Below, piece after piece: positions 43,744 through 51,701 of a stretch of 64,000 nt of DNA. Position 1 is the stretch's first letter, and the number at the start of each line of letters is the position of its first letter. The stretch is from Thermoplasmata archaeon (lineage in GTDB: Archaea; Thermoplasmatota; Thermoplasmata; Lutacidiplasmatales; UBA184), in contig JAKIWI010000002.1 in assembly GCA_022750115.1 (NCBI GenBank), forward strand, positions 45,221 to 109,220. Reading direction: 5' to 3'. Both the position numbers and the translations under genes were made by a program. The notes beneath the pieces are model-generated. The model searched no databases. It was not told the origin of the DNA and was given only the letters and a program-made list of their open reading frames with translations.

Positions 43744-44150
43744 TTCTGGTCGACACGGGGGCTTGGTACGCCCTCACCGACCCGCAGGAACGACACCACG
43801 GCCATGCGGTGGCTCTGTTTGCTCGGTTGACCAAAGGTGAGCACGGTCGAATGGTGACGAGCGACTACATCCTCGACGAGACGTACACCCTCTTGCGGAT
43901 GCGCTTGGGGATCGAGCCGGTGAAACGGCTGCGAGGTCTTCTCGGGCAATCTTCAAGCGTTCAGATGGTCCGAGTTTCTGACACCGACTTCGAGCGTTCG
44001 TTGGATCTCATGATTTCCCACGAGGACAAGCGTTGGAGTCTCACAGATTGCACGAGCTTCGTGCTCATGCGAGAATTGGAGATTGGAGACGCGTTTACTT
44101 TCGATCACAACTTTATCGAGGCCGGTTTTCGGGTGGTTCCGGATTCCTAG
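43740..44150 (+). CDS. vapC: VapC-type PIN-domain toxin, copy 1
   Basis: 136 residues. PIN acids: D5 in LVDTGAWYAL, E47 in YILDETYTLLRMR, D102 in SLTDCTSFVLM and D121 in TFDHNF. VapC toxins are metal-dependent ribonucleases, commonly cutting tRNA or rRNA. It is translationally coupled to vapB and nearly identical in length and sequence (about 87% by hand count) to the copy at 49765. The pair fills its cassette. Confidence 0.92.
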   Translation: MILVDTGAWYALTDPQERHHGHAVALFARLTKGEHGRMVTSDYILDETYTLLRMRLGIEPVKRLRGLLGQSSSVQMVRVSDTDFERSLDLMISHEDKRWSLTDCTSFVLMRELEIGDAFTFDHNFIEAGFRVVPDS

Positions 44151-44203
44151 AACCGCCTCCCAGCCCTCAACAGGCCCGGGTCCATCTTCCCAAGGAGGGG
44201 AAA

Positions 44204-44248
44204 CAGCCCCGAGCGGATTCGCCTACTGTTGCAGACTTAGTGGGATAC
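44204..44248 (+). repeat. att-like repeat, type A
   Basis: CAGCCCCGAGCGGATTCG followed by CCTACTGTTGCAGA and, after seven bases, GGGATAC. Apart from its first base the 18-base core is identical to the tRNA-Gln 3' end. Ends the first VapBC unit. Confidence 0.8.
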
Positions 44249-44423
44249 ACCAACGGCAGTGAAGGGGGGGGTGTCTCGAAGAGAGTGGGGTCGGATTGCT
44301 GTCCTCCGTTCCCGGGTGGCTGGCCAACCCATCCACCGTGAGAGTGTCGGGCTGACCACAGGGTATCGGCACCATGAGGTTCCCGCCCTCCCAAGGCACT
44401 TGCAGGTGAGTTGCGGATCAAGG

Positions 44424-45134
44424 CTACCTCAGCATCAATGGCCCAACTGTCCCACCAAACGATCCGCTTCCAACCGCGGTCAATCCGTAACCGGCGAGAC
44501 CGTCAGGGAGTGCCGAGGATGAACCGACGTCCAGGACGAGCATCATGGTCGTGGTGAGAACCGCAGACGGCGACCGGGGCGAAATCGCATCTCCGCATGC
44601 CGAGGGTGTGCACGACACCCAGCCGCCGATTGCGGTGGTCTGCGCTATGCCCCTTCCCTCGCTGTCAAGCAACGTAACCGAGACGTAGGGGACAATCCCG
44701 CCACCATTCTCGTCAAGCTGGAATCGAATCGCGGTGATTGTCAGGCCACTGGAGGTTCCATTCATACCAACGATCTGACAGTACTCCGTTCCCTCGGCGG
44801 GCACTCGACAGCCCGGCTGAGCGGAGGCTCCCGCACTCACATTGAACGCGGTGACGTTGCCGAATGCGAACGCGGTACCGAGCGGGGTGGAGGCGGACGG
44901 GCCAAGAGGGCAGTAAACCCACCAGGCATTGCAGTCGCTGCCGGGCGGGGGATGATAGTAGTCGAAGGTGGCAACGAGAAGGAAGCAGGCTACCGCGAGA
45001 ACCGTGAGGAGGGCCCACAACCCCCTCCTTGAGGGGGGGCGAGGGCGGGCGGAACCGACCGCCGACGGCGGCGAGAGCGAATGGGGTTCCGATGGGGGTG
45101 GAGGGGGGAGCGGGGGCGGCGATTCACCGGGCAT
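44424..45134 (-). CDS. Membrane-anchored exported protein, unknown function
   Basis: 236 residues. A cytoplasmic Pro-rich start (several PPPP runs) leads to one membrane helix (about 39-58), then an extracellular domain with FDYYHPPPGSDCNAWWVYCP, paired cysteines and several N-x-S/T sites. This Pro-rich N-terminus plus single helix layout is common in archaeal membrane-anchored proteins. It is the only gene in its cassette and points toward the tRNA-distal end. No recognised domain. Confidence 0.6.
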   Translation of the reverse strand: MPGESPPPLPPPPPSEPHSLSPPSAVGSARPRPPSRRGLWALLTVLAVACFLLVATFDYYHPPPGSDCNAWWVYCPLGPSASTPLGTAFAFGNVTAFNVSAGASAQPGCRVPAEGTEYCQIVGMNGTSSGLTITAIRFQLDENGGGIVPYVSVTLLDSEGRGIAQTTAIGGWVSCTPSACGDAISPRSPSAVLTTTMMLVLDVGSSSALPDGLAGYGLTAVGSGSFGGTVGPLMLR

Positions 45135-45320
45135 CGCGAGTCCGAGTCACGGATTGTCTTCGGTGGAAATCTGACTCCGGGTATAGAAAAGGTCCGGTAC
45201 TGGCGCAACGTGACTAGGGTTGAGTTCTCCGGGACGGGCGGCCAAACTAGCCCGCGCTACACCTCATCCGGCGCGCAACGCCGGTGGGGGTGACGCGGCC
45301 TGACTTCAAGGGACGAGACC

Positions 45321-45365
45321 TAGCCCCGAGCGGGTTCACCTCCTGATACACAGTGTTAGGGATAC
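45321..45365 (+). repeat. att-like repeat, type A
   Basis: TAGCCCCGAGCGGGTTCA followed by CCTCCTGATACACAG and GGGATAC at the same distance as in the other type A copies, without gaps. Separates the membrane protein unit from the HxlR/SRPBCC unit. The 45135-45320 stretch before it has a candidate minus-strand TATA (TATAG near 45182) but no gene. Confidence 0.75.
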
Positions 45366-45449
45366 TCTACTGACGTTCGAGCCTGACGTTTGAGCAAGAT
45401 GGAGGGCGCCTCTTAGTTCAGTGCGAGCGTGGGAATCTGGAATGCTCCA

Positions 45450-45908
45450 TTACTCTCTCCTTCTCGATCCTGAACGGTCCTCACCCTTGCCCTGGCTACC
45501 TGGGCCCACCATGACTTCGAAAGTACTCCTTCCTGCGATCCGGGTCTCGTCGAGCGATGGTTCTACCGAGCGCCATTTGGCACCATAGTGCCGCAAGGTG
45601 AGCAGGACAGGCAGGACGTCGGCCGCTTTCTGCGAGGGTTGCCACCGACTGAAGCCACGTCGGTGCTCAGCTCGAACGATGAACCCACCGCGCGGAAGCT
45701 CGTTGAGTCGTAGAGCGAGTATCCGCTTACTCATCCCCGGCGTGGAACGGAGCATCTGATTGAACCTCTGGGGGCGGCCTAGAGCGATATTCGTCAGGAC
45801 CAGGAGCGCCCACTTGCGACCCAACACTCCAAGGCTCGCTTGTAAGGGATTATCGGGGAAGTTAAGGGTGATCCGAGGGCGCTGCGATTGCGGACGACTC
45901 CTAGCCAC
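45450..45908 (-). CDS. HxlR-family winged-helix regulator
   Basis: 152 residues from a GTG. HxlR core: ASLGVLGRKWALLVLTNIAL, RFNQMLRSTPGMSKRILALR, then LNELPRGGFIVRAEHRRG as wing. Usually HxlR proteins sense redox-active or toxic small molecules. Several usually conserved positions are changed (GGKWALLIL appears as GRKWALLVL). It is divergent from the SRPBCC gene with a 62-bp gap containing a single TATA-like GATATAG near 45940, so both may be controlled from it. Confidence 0.85.
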   Translation of the reverse strand: MARSRPQSQRPRITLNFPDNPLQASLGVLGRKWALLVLTNIALGRPQRFNQMLRSTPGMSKRILALRLNELPRGGFIVRAEHRRGFSRWQPSQKAADVLPVLLTLRHYGAKWRSVEPSLDETRIAGRSTFEVMVGPGSQGKGEDRSGSRRRE

Positions 45909-45970
45909 TAGCGCCCTACTTTCGTTCGCCTACTGAAAGATATAGCGGGGTCCGGTATGAGAAGGGTAAG

Positions 45971-46432
45971 GTGGGGGCCCGGATGGTCTACTTGGAGGAC
46001 GAAGGGAGTGAGTTCGACGCGCCGATCGACTTCGTGTGGAAGTACGTCTTCGGTGGGGAAAAGCACGATGGTGCCCACAAGACCACTCGGAAACCCCAGT
46101 TCAAGAAGATCTCAGACATTACGATCGAATATTCGTCGGAGCGGCTGCTCCGAGGCAAATGGGCGCCCGACCGCATGCGCATCTCGATGGTTCCGCCTAT
46201 CGCGGTGGTGACGGAATGGCTGGAGGGCGTTCTTGCCGGATCGAAGCTCGTCTATGTGTACTCCCCGAGGGGAAACAAGACCGGCATCGACGTGTACGGA
46301 GAGTTCACTTCGGCGACGCTCGCTCCGAGCGAGGTCGAGGCGGCGGCCCGTGAATTCCTCGATACGGAGTACGGCGCCGACGCTCCGGCGATTCGGACGG
46401 CGTACCAGAAGGCGAAGGGCACTTCCGCGTGA
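45971..46432 (+). CDS. SRPBCC (START-like) domain protein
   Basis: 153 residues from a GTG at 45971, 28 bp after TATA at 45941-45944, so leaderless. FDAPIDFVWKYVFGG is the first strand and helix of the SRPBCC fold, strands such as ISDITIEYSSERLLRG follow, and a long C-terminal helix AAAREFLDTEYGADAPAIRTAYQ closes it. SRPBCC proteins bind hydrophobic ligands; the divergent HxlR regulator may sense the same compound. Ligand not known. Confidence 0.75.
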   Translation: MGARMVYLEDEGSEFDAPIDFVWKYVFGGEKHDGAHKTTRKPQFKKISDITIEYSSERLLRGKWAPDRMRISMVPPIAVVTEWLEGVLAGSKLVYVYSPRGNKTGIDVYGEFTSATLAPSEVEAAAREFLDTEYGADAPAIRTAYQKAKGTSA

Positions 46433-46586
46433 CGCGTGGGTAGGACCGACTCCGTGCCCCGGGCTGTCCACCGGCGAGAGCGATGCCACCCCCCTCGATT
46501 GTAGGGATTCAGCAGGACAGGATCGGACTCGCGGACCGGTAGCCGGATACCTCGTCGGGGGCTGGGGATTGGCATCGGTCGTGGAT

Positions 46587-46635
46587 TAGCCCCGAGCGGG
46601 ACTAGTGGGAATCACGACCTTTCGGGTACCATTCC
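46587..46635 (+). repeat. att-like repeat, type B
   Basis: TAGCCCCGAGCGGGACTA followed by GTGGGAATCACGACC and GGGTACCATTCC. Aligns without gaps to the repeat at 50231 over 49 bases. In type B the core TAGCCCC-GAGC-GGGACTA is itself a near-perfect hairpin with seven-base arms. Confidence 0.8.
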
Positions 46636-46703
46636 ACGAAAGCTGGGATCTGCCTAGGTTGACGAGGGCGGCCGCCGCGGGACAATGTCTGGAATGTTTA
46701 GGT

Positions 46704-46718
46704 CTATGGACGCCATAG
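46704..46718. promoter_or_regulatory. CTATGG-acg-CCATAG operator-like palindrome (copy 1)
   Basis: CTATGG (46704-46709) and CCATAG (46713-46718) are exact reverse complements. The same element with AGC as spacer lies at 50350-50364 in front of the paralogous antitoxin. It sits between a possible TATA-like GTTTAG and the ATG at 46727, the place where an archaeal repressor would act. Confidence 0.55.
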
Positions 46719-46726
46719 ATGCCGCC

Positions 46727-46933
46727 ATGCCGGCGGATGCGATCACGAGTATTCAGGTGCACGAGTCGACCCGTCGGCTCTTCGAGAGCCGCCAGCGAGG
46801 CGGGGAGAGCTACGACGTCGTGATCCCCGACGTCATCGACCCGGAGCCGATCGAGGCGGAGAATCGAGAGTTCGATCGGAGGATGCGGGATGGAGATCCG
46901 CTTGAATCGTGGACGGCAGGCCCGCTTTTTTGA
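46727..46933 (+). pseudogene. Decayed orphan antitoxin, paralogue of the gene at 50373
   Basis: 68 residues from the ATG at 46727. ITSIQVHESTRRLFESRQRG then ESYDVVIPDVIDPEP and EFDRRMRDG match the intact antitoxin at 50373, but Leu-to-Pro changes (VIPDVIDPEP versus VILDLIDQEP) would break the helix and the C-terminus differs after RRMRDGDP. No RelE toxin follows; the AAA-TolB-TPR gene begins instead. It is most likely a remnant of a toxin-antitoxin pair. A longer reading starts at 46685. Confidence 0.6.
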
Positions 46934-46964
46934 AGTCCTCGGTGTCCTCTCGCACGGCCCGGAA

Positions 46965-49376
46965 ATGTCCGCCGACCCTACGAACTCCGGACCAAGAATT
47001 GAGGCGGCTGCGATCGGAATGCTTGTGGGCCTCGACGCGATGGACCTCGGGCGCGTCGTCGTCGCCGGTGACTACGTTCGGTTCGATGAGACCTCTCGGA
47101 GCTCGCTGAAGGATTTCCGCGGAAAGGTCAATGCCGGTCTCTCCGGTGCCAGCCACCGCCCGACCAACCTCTTGATCTGGGGCCCCCCCGGGAGCGGCAA
47201 ATCATTCCTCGTGCAGCAGGTCGCTCGCACCACGGCCCAGTCGACACGGCTGGTCGAGATCAATGTCGCATCGGTGACCGCCAACGAGTTCCGGTCCAAG
47301 CTTGCCGAAGCAGCCGCCGGGCCGACCGACGCAATTTGTCTGATCGACGAGGTCGACTCCCGACCGGCCGAAACCTGGCCCTACGAGCTTCTGTTGCCGG
47401 CCCTCGAGCCTACGTCGTCCCTTCCCCACCGAATGGTGTTCTGTCTCGCCGGCAGCGGAGGGGCGGATCTCGAGGAGTTCAGGGGAGGGATCCGGGCCCG
47501 CCCGAAAGGTCCGGACCTTCTCAGTCGGATCCCCCGCGGGAACGAGGTCTCGATCCCTGCCTTGGGAGTTGGAGACAGGCTCTGTGTGGCGGCGATTCAG
47601 CTCCTGGCGGCTGCTTCCGACGAAGGGCACCGCGTGCGGGAGGTCGAGAAGTTTGCCCTGTTCTACCTCGCGACCAACGCCGATCTCCAGACCGCACGAC
47701 AGCTGAGAGCCGCCGCCGTGTCGGGCGCGCTCCGGATCCCACCCGGAGAGGACCGGTTCCGGTTCGACCATCTGTTCGCCCCGGGGGACCCAGAAAACAA
47801 GAGATTCTGGTACGAGCATCACGATGCGCGACTGTCGCTGGCGGGAGCCTTCCTGGCAGTCACGCCCCCGCAATCCGCACACTCCGTCGGCGTCGACCGG
47901 GAAGGCCCACCGAGCCCGACCCCCGATCCGACCGGCGCGGGGGAGTCTCGGCATCGGATCGCCATCCTGCCGTTTCGGAACATCAGCCCTAACCCTTCGG
48001 ACTCCTATTTCTCCGAGGGCTTGACAGAAGAGCTGATCTCGACCGTCTCCAAGATCGGTGCCCTTCGGGTGATCGCCCGGACATCGGTGATGCGATTCCG
48101 TGACGGGACAAAGAGCGCGGCCGAAACCGCGCGGGAGCTTCGCGTCGGCTCGCTCCTGGAGGGTAGCGTCCGACGGGCCGGCGACGACCTTCGCGTCACG
48201 GCGCAACTCATCGATGTTGCTACCGAGGAGCCGGTTTGGTCCATCACCTTCGACCGCCGTCTGGAAAATGTGTTCGCCATTCAGGAGGAGCTCGCGCGCC
48301 GCATTTCGGAGTCGCTCCACGTGCAACTGGTAGGCACCGAGGGGGCCACTCTCGGCCGAACACCGACGCCGAACCTCGAGGCGTACGACCGGTATCTCCA
48401 GGGCCGCCAACGCTTCTTCGAGGCGACGGAGCCAGGATTTCACGCGGCAATCACGCTCTTCGAACAAGCGATCGCTCTCGATCCGCAGTTCGCATTGGCC
48501 TACTGCGGGTTGGCCGAGGCCCAAGCCCTGCAGGGAAACCGGGGGGACGTGCCCCTGGGCCCGGCCCTGGAACGGGCGGAGCGTTCGGTCCAAATGGCCC
48601 TTCGACTGGACCCCGATCTTGGGGAGGCACATGCCGCGATGGGCCCGATCCTGTACAATCGGTATCGCTGGAAGGAAGCCCTGCGAGAGCTGGACCGCGC
48701 GGTGGCGCTGGAGCCGAACAACGTCCAAGCCCAGTTCTGGAGGGCCGTTGCGACGGGCGCCGTCGGTCGCCCGGAGGACGGTCTCCCCAACGCACTTCGG
48801 GCGGTCGAGCTGGATCCCCTCAATCCCCGGCGTCGCGTGATTCTCGCCCAGCAGTACTACTGGATGCGACAGTTCGACCGCGCGATCGACATTCTGGGGA
48901 GCCCTCTTCTCGAGTCCCAAAAGGACTCTCAGCAAATGCTCGCGTACTCTCTACTCCTTAGCGGGAGAGCCGAGGAGGCCATCTCGGCGGCGGAGCGAGC
49001 CGTCGCCGACCTGTCGACGCCCTCCGTGCAGCCGCTGATCGATCGAGCCGCGATCTTCGCCCGAGCCGGGAAACCGGCGGATGCGCGGGAAATCCTTGGG
49101 GACCTGCTGGAGCGTCGGAAGGAGCACGCTGACGTTCCCGCCGGCGCGATCGGCTGGGTCCTCGGGGCGCTCGGCGAGTTCGGGAGCGCCGCGGACTGGT
49201 ACGTGCGAGCGCACGAAGAGGGGAGTATCGTCGGGGTGCCGGACCTCCTGGTGGATCCCTTCCTTGATTCCTTCCGGACATCCGAACGGTACCCCTCCCT
49301 GCTGAAGTTGTTCGACCTGACGCAGGCTCCTCTCCCCGTCGAGGGCACCCCCCGCTCCGCCCTGTCGCGCCGCTAG
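46965..49376 (+). CDS. AAA ATPase - TolB/FlgO-like - TPR fusion protein
   Basis: 803 residues from the ATG at 46965 (the frame is open from 46890 but that overlaps the antitoxin remnant). Walker A GPPGSGKS (73-80) and Walker B CLIDEVDS (125-132) define an AAA ATPase. RIAILPFRNISPNP, then YFSEGLTEELISTV and LRVIARTSVMRF at about 330-455 match the TolB/FlgO-like domain that accompanies TPRs in bacterial adenylate-cyclase-type proteins; here the cyclase is replaced by an ATPase. TPR repeats fill about 465-715. No membrane helix. It is the largest cassette gene and probably bacterial in origin; function unknown, signalling or defence conceivable. Confidence 0.8.
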   Translation: MSADPTNSGPRIEAAAIGMLVGLDAMDLGRVVVAGDYVRFDETSRSSLKDFRGKVNAGLSGASHRPTNLLIWGPPGSGKSFLVQQVARTTAQSTRLVEINVASVTANEFRSKLAEAAAGPTDAICLIDEVDSRPAETWPYELLLPALEPTSSLPHRMVFCLAGSGGADLEEFRGGIRARPKGPDLLSRIPRGNEVSIPALGVGDRLCVAAIQLLAAASDEGHRVREVEKFALFYLATNADLQTARQLRAAAVSGALRIPPGEDRFRFDHLFAPGDPENKRFWYEHHDARLSLAGAFLAVTPPQSAHSVGVDREGPPSPTPDPTGAGESRHRIAILPFRNISPNPSDSYFSEGLTEELISTVSKIGALRVIARTSVMRFRDGTKSAAETARELRVGSLLEGSVRRAGDDLRVTAQLIDVATEEPVWSITFDRRLENVFAIQEELARRISESLHVQLVGTEGATLGRTPTPNLEAYDRYLQGRQRFFEATEPGFHAAITLFEQAIALDPQFALAYCGLAEAQALQGNRGDVPLGPALERAERSVQMALRLDPDLGEAHAAMGPILYNRYRWKEALRELDRAVALEPNNVQAQFWRAVATGAVGRPEDGLPNALRAVELDPLNPRRRVILAQQYYWMRQFDRAIDILGSPLLESQKDSQQMLAYSLLLSGRAEEAISAAERAVADLSTPSVQPLIDRAAIFARAGKPADAREILGDLLERRKEHADVPAGAIGWVLGALGEFGSAADWYVRAHEEGSIVGVPDLLVDPFLDSFRTSERYPSLLKLFDLTQAPLPVEGTPRSALSRR

Positions 49377-49395
49377 CCCTTCCCGGAGGCGAAAC

Positions 49396-49445
49396 TAGCC
49401 CCGAGCGCAGCTGTCGGCGAAACGATCCGAACCCTGGGCAATCCC
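49396..49445 (+). repeat. att-like repeat, degenerate type B
   Basis: TAGCCCCGAGCGCAGCTG keeps the first 12 bases of the core exactly, then diverges, with TGGGCAATCCC at the position of the type B GGGTACGATCCC block. Separates the AAA-TolB-TPR unit from the second VapBC unit. Confidence 0.6.
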
Positions 49446-49528
49446 GGCGGGTTCGCCCGCGGAGAGGCGCTGGGGAGCCGCGAAGCCATCCGCCTACTTG
49501 ATATAACAAGTAATCAATTGCAGATTGT

Positions 49529-49768
49529 ATGAAACTCATCCAGACACGTATTCCCGAGGCGGAGTACGACCTGCTGCGCCGCAAGGCCAAGGCAGAAGGA
49601 ATCACGATGCAGGAGTGGATTCGCGGGGCGATCCGGAGCCGTCTGCTGCCCGACGAGGTGGATTCGGACGACCCACTCTTCCGTGCGTTCCCGCTCGTGC
49701 GCGGAAAGGGCCCGAAGGTCGACGTGGCAGAGCGTCACGACGAACTCTTGTACGGTCCTCTCCGATGA
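49529..49768 (+). CDS. vapB: VapB-type antitoxin, copy 2
   Basis: 79 residues, differing from the 43504 copy at about ten positions (for example T33G in WIRGAIRSRL). Ribbon-helix-helix start MKLIQTRIPEAEYDLLRRKA is unchanged, as is the last part KVDVAERHDELLYGPLR. TATA-like ATATAA at 49501-49506 is 23 bp before the ATG. The stop overlaps vapC as ATGA. High similarity means the two loci might cross-regulate; changes in the toxin-binding tail (FRAFPLVRG versus FGAFPLVPG) may set specificity. Confidence 0.9.
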   Translation: MKLIQTRIPEAEYDLLRRKAKAEGITMQEWIRGAIRSRLLPDEVDSDDPLFRAFPLVRGKGPKVDVAERHDELLYGPLR

Positions 49769-50175
49769 TCCTCATCGACACCGGGGCGTGGTACGCCCTC
49801 GCGGATTCCCAGGAGCGCCACCATGGCCACGCGGTGGCGTTGTTCGGTCGGTTGACCAACGGGGAGCATGGTCGCATGCTCACGAGCGACTACATCCTCG
49901 ACGAGACCTACACCCTTCTCCGGATGCGTCTGGGAATCGAGCCCGTGAAACGCCTTCGTGGCCTGCTGAGACAATCGTCGAGCGTTCAGGTGGTTCGGGT
50001 ATCGGACAACGACTTCGAGCGGTCCGTGGACCTCATGCTCGCCCACGAGGACAAACGCTGGAGCCTCACCGATTGTACGAGCTTCGTCCTCATGCAGGAA
50101 TTGGAGGTCGCAGATGCCTTCACCTTCGACCACAACTTTGCGGAGGCCGGCTTTCGTGTGCTGCCACGTTCCTAG
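49765..50175 (+). CDS. vapC: VapC-type PIN-domain toxin, copy 2
   Basis: 136 residues with the same PIN acids as copy 1 (D5, E47, D102, D121) and 18 substitutions by hand count, mostly conservative. The start is the ATG overlapping the vapB stop. It presumably cleaves the same RNA target. Its location in a separate cassette 6 kb from copy 1, with its own repeat on each side, shows that whole cassettes were duplicated or acquired twice. Confidence 0.92.
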   Translation: MILIDTGAWYALADSQERHHGHAVALFGRLTNGEHGRMLTSDYILDETYTLLRMRLGIEPVKRLRGLLRQSSSVQVVRVSDNDFERSVDLMLAHEDKRWSLTDCTSFVLMQELEVADAFTFDHNFAEAGFRVLPRS

Positions 50176-50230
50176 ATTCGTTCCTGGCCCGTTGGGGCGG
50201 AACCGACCACCTCCGGTCGCAAGCGGGATC

Positions 50231-50279
50231 TAGCCCCGAGCGGGACTAATGCGAAGCTCGACAGATTGGGTACCATTCC
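50231..50279 (+). repeat. att-like repeat, type B
   Basis: TAGCCCCGAGCGGGACTA followed by ATGCGAAGCTCGACAG and GGGTACCATTCC. Matches the 46587 copy without gaps. Separates the second VapBC unit from the RelBE-like unit. Confidence 0.8.
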
Positions 50280-50349
50280 AGCTTTCCCGGTGGGCTGTCT
50301 GAGCTGATGCACCCCGTCGCAGAGGGACGAGCGGATGAAACGATTAAGT

Positions 50350-50364
50350 CTATGGAGCCCATAG
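50350..50364. promoter_or_regulatory. CTATGG-agc-CCATAG operator-like palindrome (copy 2)
   Basis: CTATGG (50350-50355) and CCATAG (50359-50364) are exact reverse complements. They sit between GATTAAG near 50343 and the ATG at 50373. Because the palindrome is kept exactly while its spacer changed relative to copy 1, it looks selected. Confidence 0.6.
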
Positions 50365-50372
50365 ATGACGGC

Positions 50373-50588
50373 ATGCCGACGGACGTGATCACGAGCATCC
50401 AGGTCCACGAGTCGACGCGGCGGCTCCTCGAGAGTCGAAAGCGTGGTGGAGAGAGCTACGACGACGTGATCCTCGACCTCATAGACCAGGAGCCTACGGA
50501 GGCGGAAATTCGAGAGTTCGACCGGAGGATGCGGGAGGGAGGTCCGGGCATCCCCCTCGAGGAGACACGCAAGCGGCTCGGACTGTAG
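50373..50588 (+). CDS. Putative antitoxin of a RelBE-like pair
   Basis: 71 residues from the ATG at 50373, about 28 bp after a TATA-like GATTAAG; ATGs at 50352 and upstream exist but lie within or before the palindrome. ITSIQVHESTRRLLESRKRG gives a strand and helix, ESYDDVILDLIDQEPTEAE a second helix, and PLEETRKRLGL a C-terminal segment that would bind the toxin. Similar small archaeal antitoxin-like proteins precede RelE toxins. The stop is directly followed by the toxin GTG. Confidence 0.78.
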   Translation: MPTDVITSIQVHESTRRLLESRKRGGESYDDVILDLIDQEPTEAEIREFDRRMREGGPGIPLEETRKRLGL

Positions 50589-50882
50589 GTGCCCCCGGCG
50601 TACCGGGTCGAGCATCGCCCGGCGGCCGAGCGCGAGCTCGAGCTGCTCCCGCGGGATACGCAGATCCGCGTGATAGCGGCCCTCGTGCGCCTATCGTTTC
50701 GACCCACGGGCGGAGACCCGTTGCTCGACATTCGACAAGTTCGAGATGCTGCGGGGCTTTGGCGGCTGTCCGTCGCGGGTTGGAGGGTGTTCTATCGGCT
50801 GGACGGCCAGGTGGTGTCGATCGTGGGCTATCGGCCCCGAAGTTCCTCCACCTACTCCGACCTCCGAAAGCTCCCTCGGTAG
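50589..50882 (+). CDS. RelE/ParE-type toxin
   Basis: 97 residues, GTG start immediately after the antitoxin stop. RVEHRPAAERELELLPRDTQ is the helical hairpin, DPLLDIRQVRDAAGLWRLSV and GWRVFYRLDGQVVSIVGYRP are the beta sheet, and the R-x-x-Y end is retained. The residues fit an mRNA-interferase fold. The pair fills its cassette. Confidence 0.85.
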   Translation: MPPAYRVEHRPAAERELELLPRDTQIRVIAALVRLSFRPTGGDPLLDIRQVRDAAGLWRLSVAGWRVFYRLDGQVVSIVGYRPRSSSTYSDLRKLPR

Positions 50883-51045
50883 ACTCGCGCTGCCGATATC
50901 GGATACGACAGTCCCCGGCACCAATCGGTCGATGGGAGCCTAACCCGCCGTCGGGCCGGCCCGGACACCCCGAACGGGGGTTCGACGTAGGAGGAATGGG
51001 CGGGCGCGCCTCGATATGGTCGACTCGCGCACACGCGTCGACGGG

Positions 51046-51090
51046 TAGCCCCGCGCGGATTCGCCTGCTACCGCAGAAGGACTTGGATAC
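51046..51090 (+). repeat. att-like repeat, type A
   Basis: TAGCCCCGCGCGGATTCG followed by CCTGCTACCGCAGA and TTGGATAC; ungapped against the other type A copies. Separates the RelBE-like unit from the SRPBCC-like unit. The 50883-51242 gap holds no gene otherwise. Confidence 0.75.
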
Positions 51091-51242
51091 ACCCCCCTCG
51101 ACGCTGTCCTGACGATTGGGGGCCAACGCACCGCCATTTTCGGCCCGGGGGCGCTCTCACTTCAGCTCCCCTAACTCCTGCCGGGACGAAAGAGGGAAGC
51201 CAAACCCCCGTATAGTACGCCGTTCGGAATCGTGCGATCCAG

Positions 51243-51701
51243 ATGTCGGGTAAGCTCGTAACGCTTCGATTCCGAAAAGTCGTGCTTGCACCAGCGAGGT
51301 TCGTCTTCGCCTGGTGCACGGATTATCGCGAAGACGACGACCAAATCACGAAATCGATCTATCACTATGAGGCACGAATCTTACTTCGCGAGCCGACGAG
51401 GATTGTTCGGACGATCACCGTACCGGGGCGTAACCGAAACCGGAGCACGGATGTGGAAATCATTTCGCTGCAGCCGCCGGATCGGTGGCATCTGCGCAAA
51501 CTAAGCGTCACCGACGACGAAACGGGGAGCTACCGACTCATCCGCCAGGGTTCCTCGCGCACCCTAATTGAGATGCGATTTCGGAGGAAATGCAAAACCA
51601 GACGCATGCCAAATCTAGGGAATTATCGGGCCCTCTTCAGTCGGGTCTGGGACCGCTACGTCGATGAGATCGAGCGGGAATACCACCGGGAGAAGGTCTA
51701 G
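51243..51701 (+). CDS. SRPBCC-like protein, stop codon formed by an att-like repeat
   Basis: 152 residues. FRKVVLAPARFVFAWCTDYR is the first strand and helix of an SRPBCC-type fold, followed by several amphipathic strands (IVRTITVPGRNRN, STDVEIISLQPPDRWHL) and a terminal helix RALFSRVWDRYVDEIEREYH. TATA at 51211-51214 lies 30 bp before the ATG, indicating a leaderless message. The TAG stop at 51699-51701 is the first three bases of the next repeat, so the gene runs exactly to the cassette edge. Ligand not known. Confidence 0.75.
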   Translation: MSGKLVTLRFRKVVLAPARFVFAWCTDYREDDDQITKSIYHYEARILLREPTRIVRTITVPGRNRNRSTDVEIISLQPPDRWHLRKLSVTDDETGSYRLIRQGSSRTLIEMRFRRKCKTRRMPNLGNYRALFSRVWDRYVDEIEREYHREKV

